Shown here piece after piece: positions 9,100 through 16,678 of a DNA stretch of 64,000 bases. Position numbers and translations under genes: made by a program. The notes beneath the pieces are model-generated. The model ran no database searches, was not told where the DNA came from, and saw nothing but the letters and a program-made list of their open reading frames with translations. The DNA lies in assembly GCF_900573885.1 (NCBI RefSeq), contig NZ_UPSE01000346.1, positions 1 to 64,000 on the forward strand, given 5' to 3'. The DNA comes from Pseudomonas viridiflava. Lineage in GTDB: Bacteria; Pseudomonadota; Gammaproteobacteria; Pseudomonadales; Pseudomonadaceae. The stretch's first letter is position 1. The number at the start of each line of letters is the position of its first letter.

Positions 9100-9178
9100 G
9101 TAGGAGCCAGCTTGCTGGCGAACCCTGCAAAGCCCATTACGCGCCTTTTCCAGGGTTCGCCAGCAAGCTGGCTCCTAC
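9100..9178. repeat. REPIN: paired REP sequences in inverted orientation
   Basis: An arm at 9100-9127 (GTAGGAGCCAGCTTGCTGGC...) is exactly complementary to the arm at 9151-9178, 28 bases with no mismatch, around a 23-base spacer. Each arm also contains its own small palindrome. This is the typical REP doublet of fluorescent Pseudomonas. It lies between hptB and fliK, inside the flagellar gene run, and could act as a transcript-stabilising or attenuating hairpin. Confidence 0.93.
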
Positions 9179-9257
9179 CAAGAACCCGGTCGGAGCAAAG
9201 TTGGCCCATCCTTTGCTATCTCTCCTGCACGACCCACCCGCACGGAGAGAGTGCTAA

Positions 9258-10556
9258 ATGTCCGTTGCCTCAGATCCACTTCTGAATTCCGCCCCAGTGG
9301 CCAGGCCGCAGGCCCCTGCGAAATCTCAGCCGAAACAGGCCGAGCCCAGCAAGGACGATGCTTCCAGCTTCGCCAAGGTGTATGCCAAGGAGCGTCAGGA
9401 CAAGGCTGTCGACCGTAATGAAGCGGCGGCCAGGTCCAAGAACGGCAAACCTGCCGACAAGGCCGATGACAGCAAGCCGGCCGAGCAGACTGCCACAGCG
9501 GCAACCCCTGACGAACCGACGGTTGCCGATAGCGGCAATCCCTTGCCGACCGAGCCGGTGGCAGGCGAGCCGGTCATCGACCCGATGATTCTGTTGGCCA
9601 TGGCCGGCCAGCAAGTGCAGCAGCCGGCTGCCGAAGACACTGCACTGCCGAGCGCAGGCGAGGGTGAGGAAGCGCTGGACATTCCGTTGTCGCTCACCGG
9701 CATGGTCACGCCACAAATCACCCAGACCGAAGACACCGGCCACGATCCGCAAGTGGATGCCATGAGCGAGTTGCCGGGCGTGGATCTGGTGCTTGATCTG
9801 GCGGCCAAGGCACAGGCGGCCAGTCAGAAGGGCGGTGCCAACCCGTCTGCCGCTCAGGCTGGGCAAACCGGTGGTCAGGATTTTGCCGCTGCCATGGCGC
9901 AGATGAACGGCACGACCGAAGGGGGCGAAAGCCAGATCACCGACGAGCTGAGCTTGCTGGAAACCGGCAAGGACGGCGTCGAAGCCTTGAAAGACAGCAA
10001 CGCCAATCTGCCCGGCGATTCGTTCGCCAACAAGCTCAACGCGTTGAATCAGGCGGTGAACCAGCAGGTTACCCAGGCCCAGCGCACGCCACTGGTTCCG
10101 GGCGCGCCGGTGTCCATGCAGCAGGGCGTGTGGACCGATGACGTGGTGGACAAGGTGATGTGGATGTCCAGCCAGAACCTGAAGTCAGCGGACATCCAGC
10201 TCGATCCGCCAGACCTTGGCCGTCTGGAAGTGCGCATCAACATGGCCCAGGACGCGGCTACCCAGGTGACCTTTGCCAGCCCGCACATGGCGGTGCGTGA
10301 TGCCGTAACGGAATCCATGCACCGCCTGCGGGAGATGTTCACGCAGCAAGGCATGACCATGGATGTAAACGTGTCTGACCAGTCGCTCAATCGCGGCTGG
10401 GCCGGGCAGAACGGCGGTGATGGCCAGCAGAGCCGTGGCGGCTCCGGCAACAGCGGTTTCGCCGGTGGCGATGATGAGATCAGCGTCAGCACTAGCGAGA
10501 TTCGCAGCAATGGTTCGCTCACAGGCGGCCGCGGTCTGGTGGATTACTACGCCTAG
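9258..10556 (+). CDS. fliK: Flagellar hook-length control protein FliK
   Basis: 432-residue ruler and substrate-switch protein. The N-terminal two-thirds is low complexity and rich in Ala, Gln, Pro and charged residues. The C-terminal Flg_hook domain is recognisable: SADIQLDPPDLGRLEVRI, then AVRDAVTESMHRLREMF and MTMDVNVSD. It starts at ATG 9258 after GGAGAGAG. A strong terminator follows at 10606, so this gene closes the first flagellar transcription block. A second FliK-like gene lies at 31636. Confidence 0.93.
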   Translation: MSVASDPLLNSAPVARPQAPAKSQPKQAEPSKDDASSFAKVYAKERQDKAVDRNEAAARSKNGKPADKADDSKPAEQTATAATPDEPTVADSGNPLPTEPVAGEPVIDPMILLAMAGQQVQQPAAEDTALPSAGEGEEALDIPLSLTGMVTPQITQTEDTGHDPQVDAMSELPGVDLVLDLAAKAQAASQKGGANPSAAQAGQTGGQDFAAAMAQMNGTTEGGESQITDELSLLETGKDGVEALKDSNANLPGDSFANKLNALNQAVNQQVTQAQRTPLVPGAPVSMQQGVWTDDVVDKVMWMSSQNLKSADIQLDPPDLGRLEVRINMAQDAATQVTFASPHMAVRDAVTESMHRLREMFTQQGMTMDVNVSDQSLNRGWAGQNGGDGQQSRGGSGNSGFAGGDDEISVSTSEIRSNGSLTGGRGLVDYYA

Positions 10557-10605
10557 CCTGACACTACCTCCAGCCGGTTCGCCCGGCGAAGGTGATCTAA
10601 ACTGA

Positions 10606-10647
10606 CAACGCCCGCTTACTGTTTCGGTAAGCGGGCGTTGTTGTTTC
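10606..10647 (+). terminator. Rho-independent terminator after fliK
   Basis: A 14-base stem (10606-10619, CAACGCCCGCTTAC) pairs perfectly with 10627-10640 around a 7-base loop and is followed by TTGTTTCT. It separates fliK from fliL, which has its own promoter 230 bases downstream. Confidence 0.9.
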
Positions 10648-10868
10648 TAACGCGGTTTTCAGTGACACAAGCGCAGGCGGCTGGTATATCGCTGCGCCCG
10701 TTGCGCTAGAACCCTCTTGCGAGCCGAACCTCAGAATGAGTGCGCGCTGGCAAAAGCGTTAAACGCCGATGTTGTAGGTAGTTTCCGAGAGCGTCCTCCG
10801 CTATGTTTGCTTTACTGCTGGCGGCAAGTGCCCTGCAAACAGCTTGTTAGCGCTTACGGCTGGCAAGC

Positions 10869-10884
10869 TGGCATAACACTTGCT
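10869..10884 (+). promoter_or_regulatory. Sigma-54 promoter of the fliL operon
   Basis: TGGCATAACACTTGCT has GG at 10870-10871 and GC at 10882-10883 with the exact 10-base gap; only one position of TGGCAC differs. It lies about 50 bases before the fliL ATG. The rest of the 378-base gap (10557-10934) holds only the fliK terminator; 10650-10868 shows nothing else I can support. Confidence 0.78.
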
Positions 10885-10934
10885 CCTAACCCTTTGACCA
10901 CGGATAGAATTCCGATCAGTGACGGATTATTGGC

Positions 10935-11492
10935 ATGGCTAAGAAAGAGAAAGCAGCACCCGCAGCCGATGGCGCCGCGCCGGCACCCGGCAAGGGCAAG
11001 CTGAAGCTGATCATTCTGATCGTGGTCGGGCTGTTGATCGCCATCGGCGGTTCGGTTGGCGCGACGTGGTTCCTGATGCACAAGAGCGAACCGGCAGCCG
11101 AATCGGCGAAGAAAGACGGCGAAAAGGGCGAGCCCGCCGAGGGCATGGGCCCCGACGGCAAGCCGCTGAAGAAAGAAGCGATTTACGAAGTGTTGGCGCC
11201 AGCCTTTGTGGTCAATTTCAACGTCAACGGGCGCCAGCGCTATATGCAAGTCAGCGTGGCCCTGATGGCCCGCGACAAAGACAAGGTCGATGCGCTGAAA
11301 CTCCACATGCCGGTGTTGCGCAACAATCTGGTGCTGCTGTTCTCGGGGCAGAATTTTGACAACCTGACCACGCCGGTCGGCAAGGAAATGCTCCGCCAGT
11401 TGGCGACCGCCAGCGTTCAGGAGCTGGCGAAGAAGGAAGTGGGCGATACCACGGTTGAACAGGTGCTGTTCACCAATATCGTTCTGCAATAA
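10935..11492 (+). CDS. fliL: Flagellar basal body-associated protein FliL
   Basis: 185-residue single-pass inner-membrane protein that surrounds and supports the stator at the motor. A Lys/Ala-rich cytoplasmic leader is followed by a membrane segment at about residues 24-46 (LIILIVVGLLIAIGGSVGAT) and a periplasmic SPFH-like domain. The C-terminal QVLFTNIVLQ is typical of FliL. The ribosome site is weak. First gene of the fliLMNOPQR-flhB run. Confidence 0.93.
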   Translation: MAKKEKAAPAADGAAPAPGKGKLKLIILIVVGLLIAIGGSVGATWFLMHKSEPAAESAKKDGEKGEPAEGMGPDGKPLKKEAIYEVLAPAFVVNFNVNGRQRYMQVSVALMARDKDKVDALKLHMPVLRNNLVLLFSGQNFDNLTTPVGKEMLRQLATASVQELAKKEVGDTTVEQVLFTNIVLQ

Positions 11493-11532
11493 ACCCCGTT
11501 ATTCAGTCACCGTCTTTCAGTAGGTAACGCAG

Positions 11533-12498
11533 ATGGCCGTCCAAGACCTGTTATCCCAGGATGAAATCGATGCCCTGTTGCACGGCGTCGACGACGGCGC
11601 GGTGGAAACCGAAGACGCCGCCATCCCGGGCAGCGTCAAGAGTTACGACCTGTCCAGCCAGGACCGCATCGTGCGCGGGCGCATGCCCACCTTGGAAATG
11701 ATCAACGAGCGCTTCGCGCGCTACACCCGCATCAGCATGTTCAACCTGCTGCGCCGCTCGGCCGATGTGGCCGTGGGCGGCGTGCAGGTGATGAAGTTTG
11801 GCGAATACGTGCACTCGCTCTACGTGCCCACCAGCCTCAACCTGGTGAAAATGAAACCGCTGCGCGGCACCGGCCTGTTTATTCTCGACGCCAAGCTGGT
11901 GTTCAAGCTGGTGGACAACTTTTTCGGCGGCGACGGCCGGCACGCGAAGATCGAAGGCCGTGAGTTCACGCCTACCGAACTGCGCGTGGTGCGCATGGTG
12001 CTCGATCAGGCGTTTATCGACCTCAAGGAAGCCTGGCATGCGGTGCTGGATGTGAACTTCGAGTACATGAACTCGGAAGTGAACCCGGCCCTGGCCAACA
12101 TCGTCAGCCCGAGCGAAGTGGTGGTGGTGTCGACCTTCCACATCGAGCTGGACGGCGGTGGCGGTGACCTGCATGTGACCATGCCGTATTCGATGATCGA
12201 ACCCATCCGCGACATGCTCGACGCCGGCTTCCAGTCGGACGTCGACGATCAGGACGAGCGTTGGGTCAAGGCCCTGCGTGAAGACATTCTCGACGTCAGC
12301 GTACCGCTGGCGGCCACCATCGCCCGTCGTCAATTGAAGCTTCGCGACATCCTGCACATGCAGCCAGGCGATGTGATTCCGGTCGACATGCCCGAAGAAA
12401 TGATCATGCGGGCCAGCGGTGTGCCGGCCTTCAAGGTCAAGCTCGGCGCGCACAAAGGCAACCTGGCCTTCCAGGTGCTGGAACCGATTGAACGCTGA
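11533..12498 (+). CDS. fliM: Flagellar motor switch protein FliM
   Basis: 321-residue C-ring protein that binds phospho-CheY. The N-terminal peptide LLSQDEIDALLHGVDD is the CheY-binding motif. A CheC-like middle domain follows (residues about 45-230) and the C-terminal SpoA domain ends about residue 318. The length is normal and it precedes fliN, its partner in the switch. Confidence 0.97.
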   Translation: MAVQDLLSQDEIDALLHGVDDGAVETEDAAIPGSVKSYDLSSQDRIVRGRMPTLEMINERFARYTRISMFNLLRRSADVAVGGVQVMKFGEYVHSLYVPTSLNLVKMKPLRGTGLFILDAKLVFKLVDNFFGGDGRHAKIEGREFTPTELRVVRMVLDQAFIDLKEAWHAVLDVNFEYMNSEVNPALANIVSPSEVVVVSTFHIELDGGGGDLHVTMPYSMIEPIRDMLDAGFQSDVDDQDERWVKALREDILDVSVPLAATIARRQLKLRDILHMQPGDVIPVDMPEEMIMRASGVPAFKVKLGAHKGNLAFQVLEPIER

Positions 12499-12556
12499 GC
12501 GACGTCGCCAGCATAAAACCCATTAGCACCACCGAATAACGCAAGGCGAGGAACAC

Positions 12557-13018
12557 ATGGCAGACGAAGAAGAAACTTCCCCCGAAGAGCAGGCATTGGC
12601 AGACGAGTGGGCTGCTGCGCTCTCCGAGGCTGGCGATGCGAGCCAGGATGACATCGACGCGATGCTCAACCAGAGCACCCATGAAAACAGCGCGCCGCGT
12701 GCGTCGATGGAAGAGTTCGCCAGTTCGCCCAAGAACAACCTGCCGGTGAGCATGGAAGGTCCGAACCTGGACGTGATTCTGGACATTCCGGTGTCCATTT
12801 CCATGGAAGTGGGCAACACCGAAATCACCATTCGCAACCTGTTGCAGCTCAACCAGGGCTCGGTAATCGAGCTGGATCGCCTGGCCGGTGAACCGCTGGA
12901 TGTGCTGGTCAACGGCACCCTGATTGCCCATGGCGAAGTGGTAGTGGTCAACGAAAAGTTCGGCATCCGCCTGACCGACGTGATCAGCCCAAGCGAACGC
13001 ATCAAGAAGCTGCGCTGA
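12557..13018 (+). CDS. fliN: Flagellar motor switch protein FliN
   Basis: 153-residue C-ring protein. An acidic N-terminal extension of about 70 residues precedes the SpoA domain (LDVILDIPVSISMEVGNTEI, LAGEPLDVLVNGTLIAHGEV). FliN also captures the FliH-FliI complex at the base of the export gate. The start at 12557 is preceded by GCGAGGAAC. Four bases separate its stop from fliO. Confidence 0.97.
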   Translation: MADEEETSPEEQALADEWAAALSEAGDASQDDIDAMLNQSTHENSAPRASMEEFASSPKNNLPVSMEGPNLDVILDIPVSISMEVGNTEITIRNLLQLNQGSVIELDRLAGEPLDVLVNGTLIAHGEVVVVNEKFGIRLTDVISPSERIKKLR

Positions 13019-13021
13019 ACC

Positions 13022-13474
13022 ATGAGCACATCGTTTTCACAACGGTTGGCCGCGGCTCTGCTGACAACGGCAGTGCCGCTGCTGGCCGGTGCCGCCGAGC
13101 CCGGCAAAACCCTGCCCACGCCGATGGCCGAAGGCAGCATGGGCGGTCAGCTGGTGCAGGTGCTGTTGGGTTTGCTGTTCGTGATCGGCATGATCTTCGT
13201 GCTCGCCTGGGCCTTGCGCCGGGTGCAGCAGATCGGTCCGCGCGGCGCTCAGGTGATCAAGCTGGTTGCCTCGCAGCCGCTTGGCCCGCGTGAACGGCTG
13301 GTGCTGGTGCAGGTGGGTGACGAGCAGATTCTGCTGGGCCTGACCGCCGGGCGCATTACCCCGTTGCACACCCTCAAAGAGCCGGTGCACGTGGCCGACA
13401 CCCAAGCGGCTACGCCGGAATTCGCCCAGCGCCTGATGGAGCTGCTGGGCAAGGATCAGAAGGACAAACCGTGA
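13022..13474 (+). CDS. fliO: Flagellar biosynthetic protein FliO
   Basis: 150-residue inner-membrane chaperone needed for assembly of the FliP ring. It has a signal-like N-terminus (about residues 1-24), a membrane segment at about residues 42-64 ([20 protein letters not shown]), and a cytoplasmic domain with the conserved [16 protein letters not shown]. Its stop codon overlaps the fliP start. Confidence 0.92.
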   Translation: MSTSFSQRLAAALLTTAVPLLAGAAEPGKTLPTPMAEGSMGGQLVQVLLGLLFVIGMIFVLAWALRRVQQIGPRGAQVIKLVASQPLGPRERLVLVQVGDEQILLGLTAGRITPLHTLKEPVHVADTQAATPEFAQRLMELLGKDQKDKP

Positions 13475-14226
13475 TGAGTGCGTTGCGCCTGCTGCTGGCG
13501 ATTGGTTTGTACCTGGCGGCACCTCATGTATGGGCGGCCGACCCGCTGACCATGCCCGCCATCACCATGTCCACCAATCCGCAAGGGCAGCAGGAGTATT
13601 CGGTCAGCCTGCAGATTCTGCTGCTGATGACGGCGCTGACGTTCATTCCGGCGTTCGTCATGCTGATGACCAGCTTTACGCGGATCATCATCGTGTTCTC
13701 GATTCTGCGTCAGGCCCTGGGTCTGCAGCAGACGCCGTCGAACCAGATTCTCACCGGCATGGCGCTGTTTCTGACCATGTTCATCATGGCGCCGGTGTTC
13801 GATGAGGTGAACCGCGATGCGTTGCAGCCCTATCTGAACGAGCAATTGACCGCGCCGCAGGCGATCGCCAAAGCCGAAGTGCCGGTGAAGAATTTCATGC
13901 TCGCGCAGACGCGTTCTTCGGACCTTGAGCTGTTTATCCGGTTGTCGAAACGCACCGATATTCCGTCTGCCGATCAGGCGCCGCTGACCATTCTGGTGCC
14001 GGCGTTTGTAACCTCGGAGCTGAAAACGGCATTCCAGATCGGCTTCATGATCTTCATTCCATTCCTGATCATCGACCTGGTGGTCGCCAGTATTCTGATG
14101 GCGATGGGCATGATGATGCTGTCGCCGCTGATCATTTCGCTGCCCTTCAAAATCATGCTGTTCGTGTTGATTGACGGTTGGGCCCTCATCATTGGCACCT
14201 TGGCCAGCAGCTTCGGCGGCACGTAG
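13474..14226 (+). CDS. fliP: Flagellar export gate protein FliP
   Basis: 250-residue core subunit of the FliPQR export gate. It has a cleavable signal peptide ([20 protein letters not shown]) and four membrane segments. FliP signatures are [19 protein letters not shown] and [22 protein letters not shown] at 13474 overlaps the fliO stop as TGATG and is preferred over GTG at 13471, which would add one residue. Confidence 0.96.
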   Translation: MSALRLLLAIGLYLAAPHVWAADPLTMPAITMSTNPQGQQEYSVSLQILLLMTALTFIPAFVMLMTSFTRIIIVFSILRQALGLQQTPSNQILTGMALFLTMFIMAPVFDEVNRDALQPYLNEQLTAPQAIAKAEVPVKNFMLAQTRSSDLELFIRLSKRTDIPSADQAPLTILVPAFVTSELKTAFQIGFMIFIPFLIIDLVVASILMAMGMMMLSPLIISLPFKIMLFVLIDGWALIIGTLASSFGGT

Positions 14227-14250
14227 CCGAGCCGGGCCGGGAGAACGCAC

Positions 14251-14520
14251 ATGACCCCAGAAGTAGCGGTAGACCTGTTTCGCGAAGCGCTGTGGCTGAC
14301 TGCCGTGATGGTGGCCATTCTGGTGGTGCCGAGCCTGGTGGTGGGCCTGATCGTCGCCATGTTCCAGGCGGCCACACAAATTAACGAACAAACCCTGAGC
14401 TTTCTGCCGCGCCTGCTGGTGATGCTGGTGACGTTGATCTGGGCGGGCCCCTGGCTGATTCGCTCGTTCATGGAATACATCACCAATCTGTACACCAACA
14501 TTCCGTTCCTGATCGGCTAA
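14251..14520 (+). CDS. fliQ: Flagellar export gate protein FliQ
   Basis: 89-residue protein with two membrane hairpins (about residues 14-40 and 48-70), a small subunit of the FliPQR gate. Conserved stretch: VGLIVAMFQAATQINEQTLS, followed by FLPRLLVM. Three bases separate it from fliR. Confidence 0.96.
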   Translation: MTPEVAVDLFREALWLTAVMVAILVVPSLVVGLIVAMFQAATQINEQTLSFLPRLLVMLVTLIWAGPWLIRSFMEYITNLYTNIPFLIG

Positions 14521-14523
14521 GCC

Positions 14524-15300
14524 ATGTTCGAGCTGAGCGGTGAGCAGATCGGCACCTGGGTGGGCAGTTTCATGCTGCCTTTCTTTCGCATTGCCGGGTT
14601 GCTGATGGCCATGCCGATTATCGGTACCCAACTGGTGCCCATGCGCGTGCGTGTGTATCTGGCGCTGGCGTTCACCCTGGTTATCTACCCGAGCCTGCCG
14701 CCTGCGCCGGTGCTGGATGCGTTGAACCTGGCCACGGTATTCATGATCGCCAAGGAAGTGCTCGTCGGCGTAATGCTCGGCTTTGTGCTGCAGCTGTTTT
14801 TCCACGCATTCGTGGTGGGCGGGCAAATTCTTGCCACGCAAATGGGCTTTGGTTTCGCCTCCATGGTGGACCCCACCAACGGTGTGTCGGTGGCGGTGAT
14901 CGGGCAGTTTTTCACCATGCTGGTAACGCTGCTGTTCCTGGCCATGAACGGCCATCTGGTGGCGTTTGAAATCATGGCCGAAAGCTTTGTGACCTTGCCC
15001 ATTGGCATGGGGCTGTCGACCAACCACTTCTGGAATATCGCCACCAGCCTGGGCTGGGTACTGGGCGCCGGTCTGTTGCTGGTGCTGCCGGCTATTACCG
15101 CGCTACTCATCGTCAACATTGCCTTTGGCGTAATGACCCGGGCGGCGCCGCAGCTGAACATTTTTTCCATTGGTTTCCCGCTGACGCTGGTGATGGGCTT
15201 TGTGATTATCTGGATTAGCCTGTCGGACTTTCTCTCTCACTACCAACTGATGGTCAGCGATGCCCTGCAGTTGCTCCGTGAACTTGTGCAGGCGAAATAA
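14524..15300 (+). CDS. fliR: Flagellar export gate protein FliR
   Basis: 258-residue, six-membrane-segment subunit of the export gate. Conserved features include PFFRIAGLLMAMPIIG, ATQMGFGFASMVDPTNG (the MGF/DP motif) and QLNIFSIGFPLTLVMGF. It is spaced 3 bases before flhB, with which it interacts. Confidence 0.96.
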   Translation: MFELSGEQIGTWVGSFMLPFFRIAGLLMAMPIIGTQLVPMRVRVYLALAFTLVIYPSLPPAPVLDALNLATVFMIAKEVLVGVMLGFVLQLFFHAFVVGGQILATQMGFGFASMVDPTNGVSVAVIGQFFTMLVTLLFLAMNGHLVAFEIMAESFVTLPIGMGLSTNHFWNIATSLGWVLGAGLLLVLPAITALLIVNIAFGVMTRAAPQLNIFSIGFPLTLVMGFVIIWISLSDFLSHYQLMVSDALQLLRELVQAK

Positions 15301-15303
15301 GCC

Positions 15304-16440
15304 ATGGCCGAAAACGAGAATGGCGCGGAGAAAAGCGAAGAGCCCACGGACAAGCGACGCCGCGAGTCGCGAGAGAAGGGCCAGATCGCGCGTTCGCGCG
15401 AGCTCAATACCTTTGCCGTGCTGGTGGCCGGCGTTGGCGGGCTGATGAGCTATGGCGGTGCCATTGGCGATGCCATGGTCAGCATCATGAAGGAATGCTT
15501 TTCCATCAACCGCGAACTGCTGATGAACGACGGCAGCATGGCGCTGCAGTTTGAAAACGCCATTTACATCGCGCTAATGGCGCTGTTTCCGTTTTTTATC
15601 GTGCTGCTGGTGGCCTCGATCCTCGGCCCGATTGCGCTCGGCGGCTGGCTGTTTTCGGCCAAATCCATGGCGCCCAACTTCGGCCGACTGAACCCATTGC
15701 CCGGCATCAAACGCATGTTTTCGGCCAAGGCTGGCCTGGAGCTGTTGAAGGCGCTGGCCAAGTTTGTGCTGGTGCTGATCGTGGCGCTCGCCGTGCTCAA
15801 CGCCGATACCCGTGACTTGCTGGCGCTGGCCCATGAACCGCTGGAAACGGCGATCATGCATAGCATCAACGTGGTCGGCCGTAGCGCCATGTGGATGGCC
15901 TGGGGCCTGATCTTTATCGCTGCGGTGGATGTGCCGTTCCAGCTCTGGGACAACCGGCAGAAAATGCTGATGACCAAGCAAGAAGTGCGCGACGAATACA
16001 AAGACAGCGAAGGTAAGCCCGAGGTCAAACAGCGCATTCGCCAGATGCAGCGGGAGATGGCCGAGCGCCGCATGATGGCCGCCGTGCCGCAGGCCGACGT
16101 GGTCATCACCAACCCGACGCACTTCGCCGTCGCGCTCAAATACGACCCGCAGCAGGGCGGTGCGCCGGTGCTGCTGGCCAAGGGCGGCGACTTCGTGGCG
16201 CTGAAGATTCGTGAAATTGCCAACGAGCACAAAGTGATGGTGCTCGAATCGCCTGGCCTGGCGCGGGCGATTTTCCACTCCACTGATCTGGATCGCGAGA
16301 TTCCCGCCGGGCTGTATCTGGCCGTCGCCCAGGTGCTCGCTTACGTGTATCAGCTGCGCCAGTTCCGCTCCGGCAAAGGCAAGCGGCCTGACCCGCTGAA
16401 AGATCTGCCCATTCCGCCAGATCTTCGCCGCGATGAGTAA
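15304..16440 (+). CDS. flhB: Flagellar export switch protein FlhB
   Basis: 378-residue export-gate protein that changes substrate class from rod/hook to filament. Four membrane segments occupy about residues 30-215. A cytoplasmic domain carries the autocleavage motif NPTH at residues 270-273 (VVITNPTHFAVALKY), intact here. FliK triggers the switch through this domain. A stand-alone homologue of the domain lies at 31316. It ends the fliL operon; an inverted repeat follows. Confidence 0.97.
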   Translation: MAENENGAEKSEEPTDKRRRESREKGQIARSRELNTFAVLVAGVGGLMSYGGAIGDAMVSIMKECFSINRELLMNDGSMALQFENAIYIALMALFPFFIVLLVASILGPIALGGWLFSAKSMAPNFGRLNPLPGIKRMFSAKAGLELLKALAKFVLVLIVALAVLNADTRDLLALAHEPLETAIMHSINVVGRSAMWMAWGLIFIAAVDVPFQLWDNRQKMLMTKQEVRDEYKDSEGKPEVKQRIRQMQREMAERRMMAAVPQADVVITNPTHFAVALKYDPQQGGAPVLLAKGGDFVALKIREIANEHKVMVLESPGLARAIFHSTDLDREIPAGLYLAVAQVLAYVYQLRQFRSGKGKRPDPLKDLPIPPDLRRDE

Positions 16441-16461
16441 CTAACCGATTGGCTGCGCGTC

Positions 16462-16545
16462 GGCGGGGCCGCGTTAAAAACACTTTTTGAATGCTCATTG
16501 GCTACAGCCAACTCCGCTTCAAAAACTGTTTTTGCCTTGCCCCGC
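16462..16545. repeat. Imperfect inverted repeat between flhB and flhA
   Basis: An arm at 16462-16492 (GGCGGGGCCGCGTTAAAAAC, then ACTTTTTGAA) pairs imperfectly with 16515-16545 (TTCAAAAACTGTTTTTGC, then GCCCCGC). It lies in the 238-base gap after the fliL-flhB operon and may terminate transcription or be a dispersed repeat. Confidence 0.6.
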
Positions 16546-16606
16546 TCTAGCTCGCTCAATCTCGATTTGCAGCGCTCAAAAAACAAAACCCATTCGTTGC
16601 AGAAGT

Positions 16607-16622
16607 TGGACGACTTCTTGCA
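16607..16622 (+). promoter_or_regulatory. Candidate sigma-54 promoter of flhA
   Basis: TGGACGACTTCTTGCA has GG (16608-16609) and GC (16620-16621) at the sigma-54 spacing of 10 bases and a perfect TTGCA half. The -24 half is weaker: TGGAC in place of TGGCA. It lies about 57 bases before the flhA start. flhA is RpoN-dependent in P. aeruginosa. Confidence 0.55.
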
Positions 16623-16678
16623 AAAGCCCCGCTAGCGACGCGTTTGCGTCAAAAGTTTGAATGGTGAGGAATGGGCTT

